Shown one piece after another: positions 33,549 through 42,888 of a DNA stretch of 64,000 nucleotides. Below the pieces are notes generated by a model. It saw nothing but the letters and a program-made list of their open reading frames with translations, had not been told where the DNA came from and searched no databases. Every line of letters begins with the position of its first letter. Within the stretch, counting starts at the first letter, position 1. The position numbers were made by a program, and so were the translations under genes. The DNA lies in assembly GCF_900128485.1 (NCBI RefSeq), contig NZ_LT635861.1:658190-722189 (forward strand), in the 5' to 3' direction. The DNA is from Duodenibacillus massiliensis (GTDB taxonomy: Bacteria; Pseudomonadota; Gammaproteobacteria; Burkholderiales; Burkholderiaceae_F).

Positions 33549-34504
33549 ACGAGATGCGCGTATTTTCCTCGTCGTACCTGGCTTTGTCGGAGTGCTGCCT
33601 TGATGCGCCCGGCCGGCGCCGCCCCAAGCCCGCGGACGTGACGGCGCTCTTGTTGCCCGACCTCAGAATCGAAGGCGACAAGCTTTTTGATGAGATGGCC
33701 GACATTACCTGCGGCAGTAATTCCGTCACCTGGCCCGACCGCGTCGTGACAACCGACAGCGGTACCAAAATTATGGCTGTAGGGAGCACCACCGATCCTG
33801 ATGCCGCGCAGATTGCGGCTGTTGCCGTCGTGGACGAAAAAACAAAGGACATCACGGTCTGCGCGTTTGTCGAGCAGCTGCCCGGTGCCGCAATCGAGAT
33901 CATCCTGCGGGATAAGGCACCCACGGACAATAACGTCACGGGAGAAATCAGCTTTGCCTGCGGTGCGGCACCCGAAAGTTACTTTGAGTGCTTTATGCCG
34001 TTTTATCTTGCCGAAGACGAAAAGCTCGTGCCGGGCAGAAAGCTCTGTCTGTCGCTGGCCGGTATCGGCTTTGATGTGAGGCGCATTGACGGCGAAGAGC
34101 CCGTCACCGCGGGGCCCCTGTTTGAAAGTCTTCAGAAGCAGTGGCTCCGGGATAATCCGGACAAAAAGCCCGCGGACTTTTCGCTTGTGCTTCAGCCTTC
34201 GGACTGCTTTTTAGCCTCTCCCTCTTACGAGACGACGTCCTGCGTGACGGTACGCCAGCCTCTGCTTGCAGTGGAAAAGATTGAGATCGCCGGGCACGGT
34301 TTTTATAAAGTTTTGTATGCGCTCGCAGGCTTTGCCGAAGACGATGTCCGTTACCTCGTGCTGCCGGTGTATGTACCAGAAACAGCCTTTGCAGAAGAAC
34401 CGAGGGCAGGGGAATCTTTTGAGATGTCGGTGATGCTGACCGGGTACTTGAGAGATCCAGCGACGCTTAAGCCTCAGGAATGCCTGTGTCTGAGAATTTC
34501 CTGA
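33545..34504 (+). CDS. Unknown cytoplasmic protein coupled to 32682-33548
   Basis: 319 residues with no signal peptide and an unusual number of cysteines (about a dozen). Predicted by eye as mostly beta-strand with repeats of a VxxxDxxTKDITVCAFVE type and a later FYKVLYALAGFAEDDVRYLVLPVYV segment. No family recognised. It starts at the ATGA overlap with the secreted partner. Confidence 0.65.
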   Translation: MNEMRVFSSSYLALSECCLDAPGRRRPKPADVTALLLPDLRIEGDKLFDEMADITCGSNSVTWPDRVVTTDSGTKIMAVGSTTDPDAAQIAAVAVVDEKTKDITVCAFVEQLPGAAIEIILRDKAPTDNNVTGEISFACGAAPESYFECFMPFYLAEDEKLVPGRKLCLSLAGIGFDVRRIDGEEPVTAGPLFESLQKQWLRDNPDKKPADFSLVLQPSDCFLASPSYETTSCVTVRQPLLAVEKIEIAGHGFYKVLYALAGFAEDDVRYLVLPVYVPETAFAEEPRAGESFEMSVMLTGYLRDPATLKPQECLCLRIS

Positions 34505-34657
34505 CACCGTAACGGCAAGGGGATCGACCGGCCGGTTAACTTTTTCCGGTTATCCGTACGCTTTGCGGAAAACGCAAAATCCCTTTGAGCCAAACTCATT
34601 GTGACCGACGGTGACTCTTCCTATTCTCTGATCATGCCAAACCAAGGAGAGAACAGC

Positions 34658-35803
34658 ATGTTCAGACTTAAGACCGCGGCATTGGCCGCAACGATGGCCG
34701 CAGCAGCGCTTTCAGCCCAGGCTTCCGATGTTGAAGTGTTCGGGCGGCTTGATACCGGTGTGCTCTATACCGTCAATCAGGGGGACGCCAAAGACACTTT
34801 ACAAATGTCCACCGGCCGTTCTACCGGCAGCCGCTGGGGGCTGAAAGCTACCGAAGATTTAGGCAATGATTGGCAGGTCGTGGCCTACCTTGAATCCGGC
34901 ATCAGTTCAGATACCGGTGAATTCTGCAGCTCCTGCGGCAGCCGCATATTCGGACGACAGATGACACTGTCACTGAAGAACAATTCTTTCGGAAAAATCG
35001 CTTTCGGCCGGTCCGGAAAACCGCTTTCCGGCTCCGATGAATTCACACGAATCCGCTCTTTTACACCGTTTGGTGTGACTTACGGAGACGCGGGACTGCT
35101 CTTTTACGGTAAGGGCGGTCGTGTGGATAACGGCGTTTTCTACCAGTCACCGAGGGTTGCGGGATTAACTGCAGTTCTTGCGGCCTCAACACAGACAAGC
35201 AACCAGGAAGAACCGGAGTGGACGGACAATACACGTTTCTGGGGCGGGTCACTTGACTGGAAGGGCGGCAATCTCGGTCTGATCGTCGGCGCCGAGCAAA
35301 TTGTGGTCGCGCGAGCCGATAAGGAGACGAAGGACAATCCGACTACGCTTCTGATGGGGGCGTACTACGACTTCGGCTTTATGAAACTCATGGCGGCATA
35401 TCAGAAGGGCTGGGACCTTGACAGAATCGGCGCTTTTCAGGGCGGCAGCAAACTGACGATCGGCGGGAAAAACAGCATCGTGCGTTATTTTGACGCGGAC
35501 TTTTACATGCTTGGTGCAACTGTCCCGGCCGGTAAAGGGCTTGTTCGGCTGAGTGCGCTATACATGACCGGCGAAAATGCGCAGCGCCTTGCCAATAACT
35601 CCGTCTCCAATGACGAAACAAAAGCCGGATACTGGGCGGTCGCTGCCGGCTATACCTATCCCTTCAGCAAGCGTACGAGCGTTTACGGAACGGTGTCTTA
35701 TCTGCAGGGGACGGACGCCCTGGATAAAAAGTACAAGGTAACTACGGCTGACGGCGATCTGACGCGTTACCAGTTCGCGGTGGGTTTGGTGCACAAGTTC
35801 TGA
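34658..35803 (+). CDS. Gram-negative porin
   Basis: Outer-membrane trimeric diffusion channel, 381 residues from ATG 34658 (AAGGAGAG ribosome site). Signal peptide MFRLKTAALAATMAAAALSAQA, then the betaproteobacterial porin start SDVEVFGRLDTGVLYT. A later strand-loop motif is FGRQMTLSLKNNSFGKIAFGRSGKPLSGSDEF. The barrel ends with Phe (VGLVHKF). Typical of Burkholderiales porins. Substrate range not visible. Confidence 0.93.
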   Translation: MFRLKTAALAATMAAAALSAQASDVEVFGRLDTGVLYTVNQGDAKDTLQMSTGRSTGSRWGLKATEDLGNDWQVVAYLESGISSDTGEFCSSCGSRIFGRQMTLSLKNNSFGKIAFGRSGKPLSGSDEFTRIRSFTPFGVTYGDAGLLFYGKGGRVDNGVFYQSPRVAGLTAVLAASTQTSNQEEPEWTDNTRFWGGSLDWKGGNLGLIVGAEQIVVARADKETKDNPTTLLMGAYYDFGFMKLMAAYQKGWDLDRIGAFQGGSKLTIGGKNSIVRYFDADFYMLGATVPAGKGLVRLSALYMTGENAQRLANNSVSNDETKAGYWAVAAGYTYPFSKRTSVYGTVSYLQGTDALDKKYKVTTADGDLTRYQFAVGLVHKF

Positions 35804-35819
35804 TCCGGGGAGTTGTTCT

Positions 35820-36641
35820 ATGCAAGGTTTTGTCAAATCAGCTGTTACGGTTTTCCTGGGAAGTTTTGTCATGACTTCGGCCATGGCGCTGGAAAACTCC
35901 GTGAAGCCCGAGGTCACCGAGCCGCTTGCGGTCTCTCCCAAGGTATCGCTTCTGATCGGTAATTCGTATTCGTTCTACAACTGCGGCGTACATACCTATC
36001 TTCGCGGTTTTATGAAGGCAGGTACGCCCAAGGAGAATATGAAGACCCGGCTGCTCACCATCAGCTCTGGCGCCCTGTCATTTCATGATGTGGGCTTTTA
36101 TCTGAGCCCGCATGAGCAGGATCCTTATGCAGTTGTCAAAGACGGAAAGCTCACCAAGCCCATGTTCGATGTGGTGTTGCTGCAGGGGTACTCTGCGGCG
36201 GCCGTGTCCAAAAAACGGTTGCCGTATTTTGAAAAGTATGCGGCAGCTCACGCTGAAACGATCCGCAATGCGGGCAGTACGCCGATGCTCGTGATGACCT
36301 GGACTAAACAAGATAAGCCCGGGGATATCCGTAAGCTTGCCGACAACACAATTACCATCGCCAATAAGGCCGGTATGCGTGTCGTGCCCGTCGGTTTGGC
36401 TTTTGCCGAAGTCCGCAAGCTGCGGCCGGAACTTGTGATGTATATGCCGGACAAGAGTCATCCGTCTGCAGCCGGTAGCTACCTCTACGGCGCTGTACTT
36501 TATGCAACGCTTTTTCACCGGTCGCCGGCCGCCATCGATTACCTCGGTGAGTGCGAAAAACCGTTGTCTGCGGAAACAGCGAAGTTTTTGAGGGAAGTTG
36601 CCTGGAAGACGGTGGCTGACTTTAACGGCTGGGAGCAGTAA
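35820..36641 (+). CDS. Periplasmic SGNH/GDSL-type hydrolase
   Basis: 273 residues with a signal peptide (about 1-24). Block I is LLIGNSYSFYN with the probable nucleophile Ser, and block V is PDKSHPSAAGSYLYGAVLYATLF with the Asp/His pair. This matches SGNH hydrolases of the DUF4886 kind. It follows the porin by 16 bases in the same direction, suggesting joint expression. Possible role in deacetylating or trimming a polymer or glycan; substrate unknown. Confidence 0.75.
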   Translation: MQGFVKSAVTVFLGSFVMTSAMALENSVKPEVTEPLAVSPKVSLLIGNSYSFYNCGVHTYLRGFMKAGTPKENMKTRLLTISSGALSFHDVGFYLSPHEQDPYAVVKDGKLTKPMFDVVLLQGYSAAAVSKKRLPYFEKYAAAHAETIRNAGSTPMLVMTWTKQDKPGDIRKLADNTITIANKAGMRVVPVGLAFAEVRKLRPELVMYMPDKSHPSAAGSYLYGAVLYATLFHRSPAAIDYLGECEKPLSAETAKFLREVAWKTVADFNGWEQ

Positions 36642-36662
36642 AGTCCTACCCTGACGCAACTC

Positions 36663-36691
36663 GGGAGCCGGCGCTGTTGCCGGCTCTTTTG
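36663..36691 (+). terminator. Terminator after SGNH hydrolase gene
   Basis: Arms GAGCCGGC and GCCGGCTC with loop GCTGTT, followed by TTTT. Confidence 0.85.
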
Positions 36692-36778
36692 TCCTCGGCT
36701 TCTTTGGTGGATTTCCATGAGGTTTCCTAAATCTGCACGTTTCTGTGCTTTCTTTCTGTCACGACGGCGTAGCCGATC

Positions 36779-37765
36779 TCAGGTCCGGTAGATCTGGCTG
36801 CGGTCAACAGCCGCCTTATCCGGCGGCAGCCCCACAAGCGCAGAGACTTCGGCCTCGTAGGAAGCAAAAAGCGACTGCATGGCTTTGGCGTACCATTCAA
36901 GGAAAATCCGGACGCGCTTCATGTGCCAGGCTTCATGGCTTGCCACGATAAAGCATTCGGCCGGCGGATGAAACCATCCCGGCAAAATGGCCACGAGCCT
37001 GCCGGCCACAATATCCTCATGGATCTGCACAAGCGGCATATCCACCGCCACGCCCATGCCTTCGAGAAGCGCCGAACGGATGGCGAGAATGTCCGTTGAC
37101 CGGATGGCCGAGGCAAAGTTAATGGGCTCTGTGCGTGTGCCGCGGACAAGCACCTTGGTTTCTTCGCGCACGGGCCCGGTGTAGACATGGCCTGTGTGCT
37201 GCCGGAGGTTGGCGGGTTCAATCGGCATACCGTGCTGGCTGATGTAGTCGGGGCTTGCCACAGGAAGGTAGACATTGCGGCCGCGGCTCATGTAGCAAAG
37301 GCCAGGAAGTGTGGGTTCTCCCGTGATGGTTGCAACATCGCATGCGCCTTTCTGAACGTCTGCGGCACTAAAGCCGCTCAGAATTTCCACCGTAATCTGC
37401 GGGTGCAGTTTCTGAAACTCCTGAAGAAGCGGTGTAAGGCGCCGCGCGGCAAAACCGGGCGCTGAAGAAAGCCGGATGTTGCCGGTTAAGGCACTGTTGT
37501 CGTCAATGAGTTTCTGCATCAGGCTGTCGTGTGCCTTGACGATCTGTCCCATGCGTTTGACAACAATTTTTCCGGTTTCCGTGAGCTGCAGCGGCCGCAC
37601 GGAATGGTGGATGAGTTCGCAGCCAAGCGACTTTTCAAGTGCAGAGATGGCGCGCGACACAACAGACGCATCAACGTTAAGGGATTGCGCGGCAGCCGTG
37701 AGACTGCCGGTTTTGGCAAACATCAGAAAGGCGCGCCAGGCGCCGAGATCGTCGAGCTTGGACAT
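36779..37765 (-). CDS. LysR-type transcriptional regulator
   Basis: 328 residues from ATG 37765 (MSKLDDLGAWRAFLMFAKTGS); an upstream in-frame extension is not supported. An N-terminal helix-turn-helix (SLTAAAQSLNVDASVVSRAISALEKSLG) is followed by a periplasmic-binding-like effector domain. It is divergent from the lyase/transporter pair at 37930-40748 and probably activates it. The operator candidate at 37832-37852 lies between them. Confidence 0.9.
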   Translation of the reverse strand: MSKLDDLGAWRAFLMFAKTGSLTAAAQSLNVDASVVSRAISALEKSLGCELIHHSVRPLQLTETGKIVVKRMGQIVKAHDSLMQKLIDDNSALTGNIRLSSAPGFAARRLTPLLQEFQKLHPQITVEILSGFSAADVQKGACDVATITGEPTLPGLCYMSRGRNVYLPVASPDYISQHGMPIEPANLRQHTGHVYTGPVREETKVLVRGTRTEPINFASAIRSTDILAIRSALLEGMGVAVDMPLVQIHEDIVAGRLVAILPGWFHPPAECFIVASHEAWHMKRVRIFLEWYAKAMQSLFASYEAEVSALVGLPPDKAAVDRSQIYRT

Positions 37766-37831
37766 GACCGTCCGTCCTTGACCGGGTTTATGGTTCGATA
37801 CAGAAGATTGTAGAGAAGAACACTTCTTTCT

Positions 37832-37852
37832 ATTTTGCAAAATCAGCAAAAT
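37832..37852. promoter_or_regulatory. Probable LysR operator
   Basis: Perfect inverted repeat ATTTTGC-N7-GCAAAAT in the divergent intergenic region, containing the T-N11-A form expected for LysR-family binding. Confidence 0.65.
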
Positions 37853-37929
37853 GTCTTTGCCGAATAAACATTGATTGAGATGCTGAAAGAAGGAATACTG
37901 CATGCATCAGTTTTTGCCGGGAGCAAATC

Positions 37930-39354
37930 GTGCAGCGTGATGAATTTTTCTGGATTTCAGAAATTAATAAGGCCAGTGTCGTCGCAAACAGCCGCAGCGG
38001 GCTTTTGGAGCCGACAATTGCGAAAGAAGCCGCGGGCGGCATTAAGGCGCTTGATGCGGCCGCTGAAGCTGATCCCGCCAAGCGCGTCAAGCGCTACATC
38101 GACTATGAGCCGATGCTCATTGCGGCAACGGGGCCCGAGGTGACGATGCTTCACGCCGGGCGCTCAAGCCAGGACATTTTGTCTACGGTGCGTGTAGCCA
38201 TTGACCGGCAGGATCTCTTTGCTGTCGCCAAGGCGCTTGACGCCGTGATCGAAAAACTTCTGAGCCTTGCGGCCGCGCACCGCGATACGATTGTTCCCAA
38301 CTACACAAACGGCGTTGCTGCTCAGCCCAACAGCTACGCGCATTACCTTCTGGGCTTTACAGCGGCGTTTCTGCGGGACCGCACGCGTCTCAATGAATGT
38401 CTTGCCCGTTACAACGAATGCCCGATGGGCAGCACCGTGCTTAACGGCACAGGCTGGCCGCTCGACCGCGAAACGATGGCGAAGCTCCTTGGGTTTGACC
38501 GGCCGCGCCGCAATGCGTTTGACTCCACCTGCGTAGCGCCGGTGGACTTTCCGCTGGAGATTGCCTCCGTTGCGGCTTCCATCGGTATTCACGCGGGTTC
38601 GCTGATTAATGACATCATGGTGCAGTACGCGCAGCCCCGTCCCTGGATCATTCTGAAAGAGGGCGGTGACAACACGTATGTGTCGTCCGCGATGCCGCAG
38701 AAGCGTAATCCGGGTCTGATGAATAACTGCCGTGCGGATGCCTCGGACGTGGTCTCCGAGATGAATGCCGTCTTCTTACGGGTGCATAACCTCGTGCCGG
38801 GGATGGTTGACGGTAAGAGCGTCGCGAAGAACTCCCGTATGGCAAAGGCCGCGGTCTCGATGCTCGAGCGCTTCCTCAAGGTCTTAAATGCGCTTTGCAT
38901 TAATCCGGAGAGAGCGCTTGAGGAGCTTAACAACGACTGGACGGCCTCGCAGGAAATTGCCGACCGCCTGATGCGCGACCACAAACTGCCTTTCCGTATC
39001 GGACACCATGTCGCAAGCCGCATGGTGAGCTGGGCGCGTGCCAACAACGTCCTGCCCAAAGACTTTCCCTACAGCCAGATGCAGCGCATCTACGCCGAAG
39101 AAATCCGAGAGGAGTTCCCGCAGGGACCGGCGGTGCTCCCCATGACGGAAAGTGAATTTTTGGACGCTCTGGATCCCCGCAAGATTGTGGCCGGGCGCCG
39201 CACGGCGGGAAGCTGCGCTCCGGAGGAAGTCGAGGCAATGCTCCGGGAATTCACGGGGCTTCTCAATAAAGAAAAAGAGAAGACGCAGGCAGCTGAAGCG
39301 AAAGTTGATTCGGCCCTCAGTGAGCTTGCCGCTGAGTTTCAAAAATATCTTTGA
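37930..39354 (+). CDS. Argininosuccinate lyase-superfamily lyase
   Basis: 474-residue member of the fumarase/aspartase/argininosuccinate lyase superfamily. The signature loop is SSAMPQKRNPGL, which holds the catalytic Ser region. The second conserved region reads HAGRSSQDI where true ArgH has GRSRND, so the substrate may differ. These enzymes usually release fumarate from a succinyl compound. A GTG start at 37930 has GGGAG before it. The DcuC-type carrier 23 bases downstream and the divergent LysR gene suggest an inducible catabolic unit. Biosynthetic ArgH is the less likely alternative. Confidence 0.82.
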   Translation: MQRDEFFWISEINKASVVANSRSGLLEPTIAKEAAGGIKALDAAAEADPAKRVKRYIDYEPMLIAATGPEVTMLHAGRSSQDILSTVRVAIDRQDLFAVAKALDAVIEKLLSLAAAHRDTIVPNYTNGVAAQPNSYAHYLLGFTAAFLRDRTRLNECLARYNECPMGSTVLNGTGWPLDRETMAKLLGFDRPRRNAFDSTCVAPVDFPLEIASVAASIGIHAGSLINDIMVQYAQPRPWIILKEGGDNTYVSSAMPQKRNPGLMNNCRADASDVVSEMNAVFLRVHNLVPGMVDGKSVAKNSRMAKAAVSMLERFLKVLNALCINPERALEELNNDWTASQEIADRLMRDHKLPFRIGHHVASRMVSWARANNVLPKDFPYSQMQRIYAEEIREEFPQGPAVLPMTESEFLDALDPRKIVAGRRTAGSCAPEEVEAMLREFTGLLNKEKEKTQAAEAKVDSALSELAAEFQKYL

Positions 39355-39377
39355 AAAAGGACTGAAGGAGATTAATC

Positions 39378-40748
39378 ATGTCGGCACTTTTACCCTGGAT
39401 AGCCGTCATTGTGACGGTGCTGGCGGGCTGGGCGCTCATTAAGCGCTACCAGACCCATATGGTGTTGCTTTTTGCCGGGCTTGTCATCCTTATTTGCGTG
39501 GCGCTCATGGGCGGCGCGGGATTCCTTCCGAAGGGCGTTAAGCCCTCGGGCTTCTGGCTCTTTGATATTTTTGCGACCCTCAAATCGATTGCAACGAAAC
39601 AGAGCTCCGGGATTGGGTTTCTCATCATGACCGCGGGCGGTTTTGCCGCTTACATGGACAAAATCGGCGCGGCAAGGGCGCTTGTTGACGTGGCCGTCAA
39701 ACCGCTTTCGAAACTCAAGGCCCCGTACCTCGTGCTTGCGGGCGGCTACATCGTGGGTCAGTTGCTCGTCACGGTGATTCCGTCTGCCGCCGGTCTTGCG
39801 ATGCTGCTTCTCGTGGCGCTTTTCCCGATTTTAAAAGCCGTGGGCACTTCCCCGGCCGCCGCGGCTTCCGTGATCGGGACCTCCGCGGGCATGACCTTTG
39901 CACCGACCGCGGGTACCGCGAGTCTCGCCGCCAAGGTCGCAGGGCTCGATCCCATTATTTATCTCGTACAGTATCAGCTGCCGCTTGCGGTTCCGACGCT
40001 TATTGTCTGCTGCGTGGCGCACTACTTCGTGCAGCGCTATTACGACCGCAAGAACACTGACGTTTACGCGGAGGCGGCCGCCGTCAAGGCCGCTGATGTG
40101 CCGGCAGTTCCCAAGTGGTATGCCCTTTTCCCGGTGCTGCCGATTGCGCTGCTCATCATCTTTTCCAAGCTCGTAGTTACATCTGTGAAGCTTGATACGA
40201 TCGCCGCTCTTTTCATGGTTTGGGTGGGCGTCGTCATCATCGAAATCATCCGCTACCGCGACGTGAAGAAGATCTTCAAAGACGCCATGGCGATGTTTCA
40301 GGCGATGGGCAAGATGTTTGCCGGCATTGTGGCGCTCATTATCTGCGCCGAGTTCTTTGCAACGGGCCTGAAGACCTCGGGCCTCATCGATATCCTGATT
40401 AATTCCGCGCAGGGCGTGGGCGCCGGTATGGGCGCGATGACCGTACTTCTGACCGGGATCGTCTCGATCGTTACGTTCCTCACTGGTTCCGGCGTCGGTG
40501 CGTACTCGTCCTTTGCGGCCTTGGCGCCGGATGTTGCCGCGGGCCTCGGCGGCTCGGTCGAAGCGCTTGTGACGCCCATGCAGTTTGCTTCCGGGATGCT
40601 TCGGGCCATGAGCCCGGTTGCCGGCGTGATCATTGCCGTTGCCGGTGCGGCCGGCGTTTCTCCGATGGCGATTGTGCGGCGTACCTGGATTCCGATGATT
40701 GCAGGTATGGTGACGACACTCGTCTTTAACCAGATTTTCTTCGGCTGA
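39378..40748 (+). CDS. DcuC-family dicarboxylate carrier
   Basis: 456-residue membrane protein with about twelve helices. The start LLPWIAVIVTVLAGWALIKRYQTHMVLL parallels the first DcuC-type carrier in the window. Family segments include VIPSAAGLAMLLLVALFPIL and LTGSGVGAYSSFAALAPDVA. Likely imports the substrate of the lyase, or exchanges it for succinate. ATG follows AAGGAGATTAATC. Confidence 0.88.
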   Translation: MSALLPWIAVIVTVLAGWALIKRYQTHMVLLFAGLVILICVALMGGAGFLPKGVKPSGFWLFDIFATLKSIATKQSSGIGFLIMTAGGFAAYMDKIGAARALVDVAVKPLSKLKAPYLVLAGGYIVGQLLVTVIPSAAGLAMLLLVALFPILKAVGTSPAAAASVIGTSAGMTFAPTAGTASLAAKVAGLDPIIYLVQYQLPLAVPTLIVCCVAHYFVQRYYDRKNTDVYAEAAAVKAADVPAVPKWYALFPVLPIALLIIFSKLVVTSVKLDTIAALFMVWVGVVIIEIIRYRDVKKIFKDAMAMFQAMGKMFAGIVALIICAEFFATGLKTSGLIDILINSAQGVGAGMGAMTVLLTGIVSIVTFLTGSGVGAYSSFAALAPDVAAGLGGSVEALVTPMQFASGMLRAMSPVAGVIIAVAGAAGVSPMAIVRRTWIPMIAGMVTTLVFNQIFFG

Positions 40749-40766
40749 TTTTCACTTCTCCTCTTT

Positions 40767-40823
40767 CGAAGAAAAGAGCAGCGCTCAGTCTTTGGTTCAG
40801 GCTGAGCGCTGTTTTTCTCTTCG
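40767..40823. terminator. Bidirectional terminator after DcuC-type gene
   Basis: Long stem with arms AAGAAAAGAGCAGCGCTCAG and CTGAGCGCTGTTTTTCTCTT. In the rest of the 368-base gap up to the WYL gene, a second terminator-like hairpin (40942-40973, arms ATGCCT and AGGCAT then a T run) is the only other structure seen. Confidence 0.88.
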
Positions 40824-41116
40824 TCTGTTCAGAATACACATGCTCTTTCGGGGAGCAGTAGCCGGCAACGCGGCAGATAAGCCTGCGTTCGCCGGTAACA
40901 CGCCTTTTGGCCAAAAAGAGAAAATCCCGGCGGCGGATATGATGCCTTGCTCCATGTCAGGCATTCTGTTTTTCTCTGTGCTGCGTCCGCGCCGGGATTT
41001 TCCAATAGCGGACCCTACATCCAAACACGACAATTCATGTCGCATTGAAAACACAGTAATTCCAAAATTACGCGCGTCCTGCCTTAGAATAAATTACAAA
41101 TTCCAAGGAGGCCGCC

Positions 41117-42112
41117 ATGCCGCGCCATATTGACCAAAACGGGGTCACGGACGCCCTGCTCATTATTTCGATTCTCAAGCAGATTCCCACGAGTCGCTGG
41201 ATCAGCGGTCCGCAGATTCAGCAGAATCTTTCGGAACTCGGCATCGAGATTGAGGCGCGCCGGATGCAGCGGCTTTTAAAAAGCATCCGTGACTGCGAAC
41301 AGCTCCATGTGGACGTGAACGACAAAAGTAAGCCCTTCGGCTACCGAAGACAGGTCCCCGAGACCGATCTCGCAGTTGATCAGTTGAAGCCCGCCGAGGC
41401 GCTTTTGTTCCGTCTTTTTGAAGAACACATGCAGTATCAGCTGCCGGCGCCGCTTTTAAAGTCGCTGTCGCCTTTTTTTGCAGCCGCTAAAAGTTCGCTC
41501 AACGAAACAAAAAACGGCCGCACGCATGAGTGGCTCAGAAAAGTGGCCTTTGTGTCGGGGACGGTACCGATGATGCGGCCGAGGATACTGCCGCGCGTCT
41601 TTGATGCGGTGAGTGAAGCTCTCTACCGCGATGCAAAGTTAAAGATTTCATTTGAAAACCGGAAAGGGGAGAAGTCCAAGGCCGAAGTTTCGCCCCTGGG
41701 ACTTGTGCAGCAGGAGCAGAGGCTCTACCTTGTCTGCCGCTTTGAGAATTACGACAACGTCCGGCACCTGGCACTGCACCGCATAACGTACGCCGAGGTG
41801 CTCGATTTTCCGGCCGAGCGCCCCAAAGACTTTTCTCTGGAACGCTATATCCGGGACCGCCACTTTAATTACAGCAATGGCGGCCGCATCAGGCTCGAAA
41901 TTGAATTTACCAATCCCGAAACCGCCCGCAACATGAGCGAAACGCCCTTTAACAGCACGCAGGTTCTGACGGAACTCCCCGACGGCGCCTGGCGGCTTGA
42001 AGCTGTGATGGACGACACGGTCGTTTTGCAAGGGTGGATCGCCGCCTGGCACGACATTGCCGGTATGCGACTTGTGAAGAAGACGCCCGTTGAGACACCG
42101 GTCAAGGATTAG
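41117..42112 (+). CDS. WYL-domain transcriptional regulator
   Basis: 331 residues: N-terminal winged helix-turn-helix (WISGPQIQQNLSELGIEIEARRMQRLLKSI), then a WYL domain (residues about 175-240; VSPLGLVQQEQRLYLVCRFENYDNVRHLALHRI) and a WCX-type C-terminal region. ATG follows CCAAGGAGGCCGCC. WYL regulators bind nucleic acid or nucleotides and often respond to DNA damage or phage. The target here is not visible. Its stop overlaps the stop of the convergent HxlR gene. Confidence 0.88.
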   Translation: MPRHIDQNGVTDALLIISILKQIPTSRWISGPQIQQNLSELGIEIEARRMQRLLKSIRDCEQLHVDVNDKSKPFGYRRQVPETDLAVDQLKPAEALLFRLFEEHMQYQLPAPLLKSLSPFFAAAKSSLNETKNGRTHEWLRKVAFVSGTVPMMRPRILPRVFDAVSEALYRDAKLKISFENRKGEKSKAEVSPLGLVQQEQRLYLVCRFENYDNVRHLALHRITYAEVLDFPAERPKDFSLERYIRDRHFNYSNGGRIRLEIEFTNPETARNMSETPFNSTQVLTELPDGAWRLEAVMDDTVVLQGWIAAWHDIAGMRLVKKTPVETPVKD

Positions 42113-42507
42113 TGTTTCCCGTGGCAGCACCCGCAGGCCGTTTCGTGCGGCTGCATGGCGCAGTTGGGTTCAACGCCTGATGCGCGCAGATAGTCTGCGC
42201 CCCAGGCGTACATGGCTTCCAGAACCGGGCGGATGCTGCGGCCGCGCTCGGTGAGCGAATACTCCACTTTGGGCGGCACCACGGCATAAACGCGCCGTGC
42301 GACAAGGCCGTCGCGTTCAAGTTCCCTGAGCTGCGTGGTGAGCGTTTTCGGCGTGGCGGCCGTCACGATCCTTTGCAGCTCAGAAAAGCGCAGTGTCCCG
42401 TCCGTGAGACGCCAGAGAATGAGCGCCTTGTACTTTCCGCCGATAAGCCCGAGCGTTGCTTCCACCGGGCAGTGGATGTCGCCCACGGGTATTGTTGCTG
42501 TTTTCAT
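42109..42507 (-). CDS. HxlR-family regulator with Cys/His-rich tail
   Basis: 132 residues from ATG 42507. The winged helix is HxlR type (CPVEATLGLIGGKYKALILWRL, LRFSELQRIV, TPKTLTTQLRELERDGLV). The last 20 residues carry CAMQPHETACGCCHGKH, a cluster of four Cys and three His that could bind a soft metal such as copper. It is divergent from copA, from which the IscB element now separates it. The control of copA by this protein is inference. Confidence 0.85.
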   Translation of the reverse strand: MKTATIPVGDIHCPVEATLGLIGGKYKALILWRLTDGTLRFSELQRIVTAATPKTLTTQLRELERDGLVARRVYAVVPPKVEYSLTERGRSIRPVLEAMYAWGADYLRASGVEPNCAMQPHETACGCCHGKH

Positions 42508-42585
42508 GGTATCAAAAAAGATAGTAGTTGTATTTTTTAACCGTTCTTCCAAAAAGAAAGTTTAATACCTAAAATCAGTTGTAAC

Positions 42586-42888
42586 GTCAACTACCCCTGA
42601 CTGAAGTCAGAGGCTTGGCAACAAGTCTTGGTTGACTAGCCTCAGTCCGTTTTCGGACGGACTCCGTTGGTTGGGAATCCGTTCCGTCGCAAGACGGGAC
42701 GCAAACAGGCACCGCGGGATGTCGATCCTAGTCCCGCGCTCTGCGGTCTGCGGTTAAAAGCTCTGAGAGGTAGGAGCGGTGCTTCAGACAACAAACCCCT
42801 TCCAACATTGGCGAAGGATCACCACCGACCGCAAGGTCGAGAAGACGGAACCTGTGAGGTATCAAGGTATCCGTCAAAGGAGAACACT
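42586..42888 (+). ncRNA. Predicted IscB omegaRNA, copy 4
   Basis: About 303 bases with the same stem-loop order as copies 1 and 2. The predicted guide from the left flank is TACCTAAAATCAGTTGTAAC (42566-42585). An ORF starting at 42667 runs through this stretch in frame with iscB but is not conserved as protein among homologs, so the RNA reading is preferred. Confidence 0.78.

Noticed and set aside
35810-35822. TTCTATG before the SGNH hydrolase start (and before the ORF at 30550) as further IscB right ends
   Set aside because: Only a few bases match; the hairpins and GGAA of the true right end are missing.
42667-42888. N-terminal extension of IscB copy 4 (MVGNPFRRK...)
   Set aside because: Lies in the stem-loop-rich omegaRNA region, is absent from the other copies in frame, and the TTG at 42889 has an AAGGAG site and the family N-terminus.
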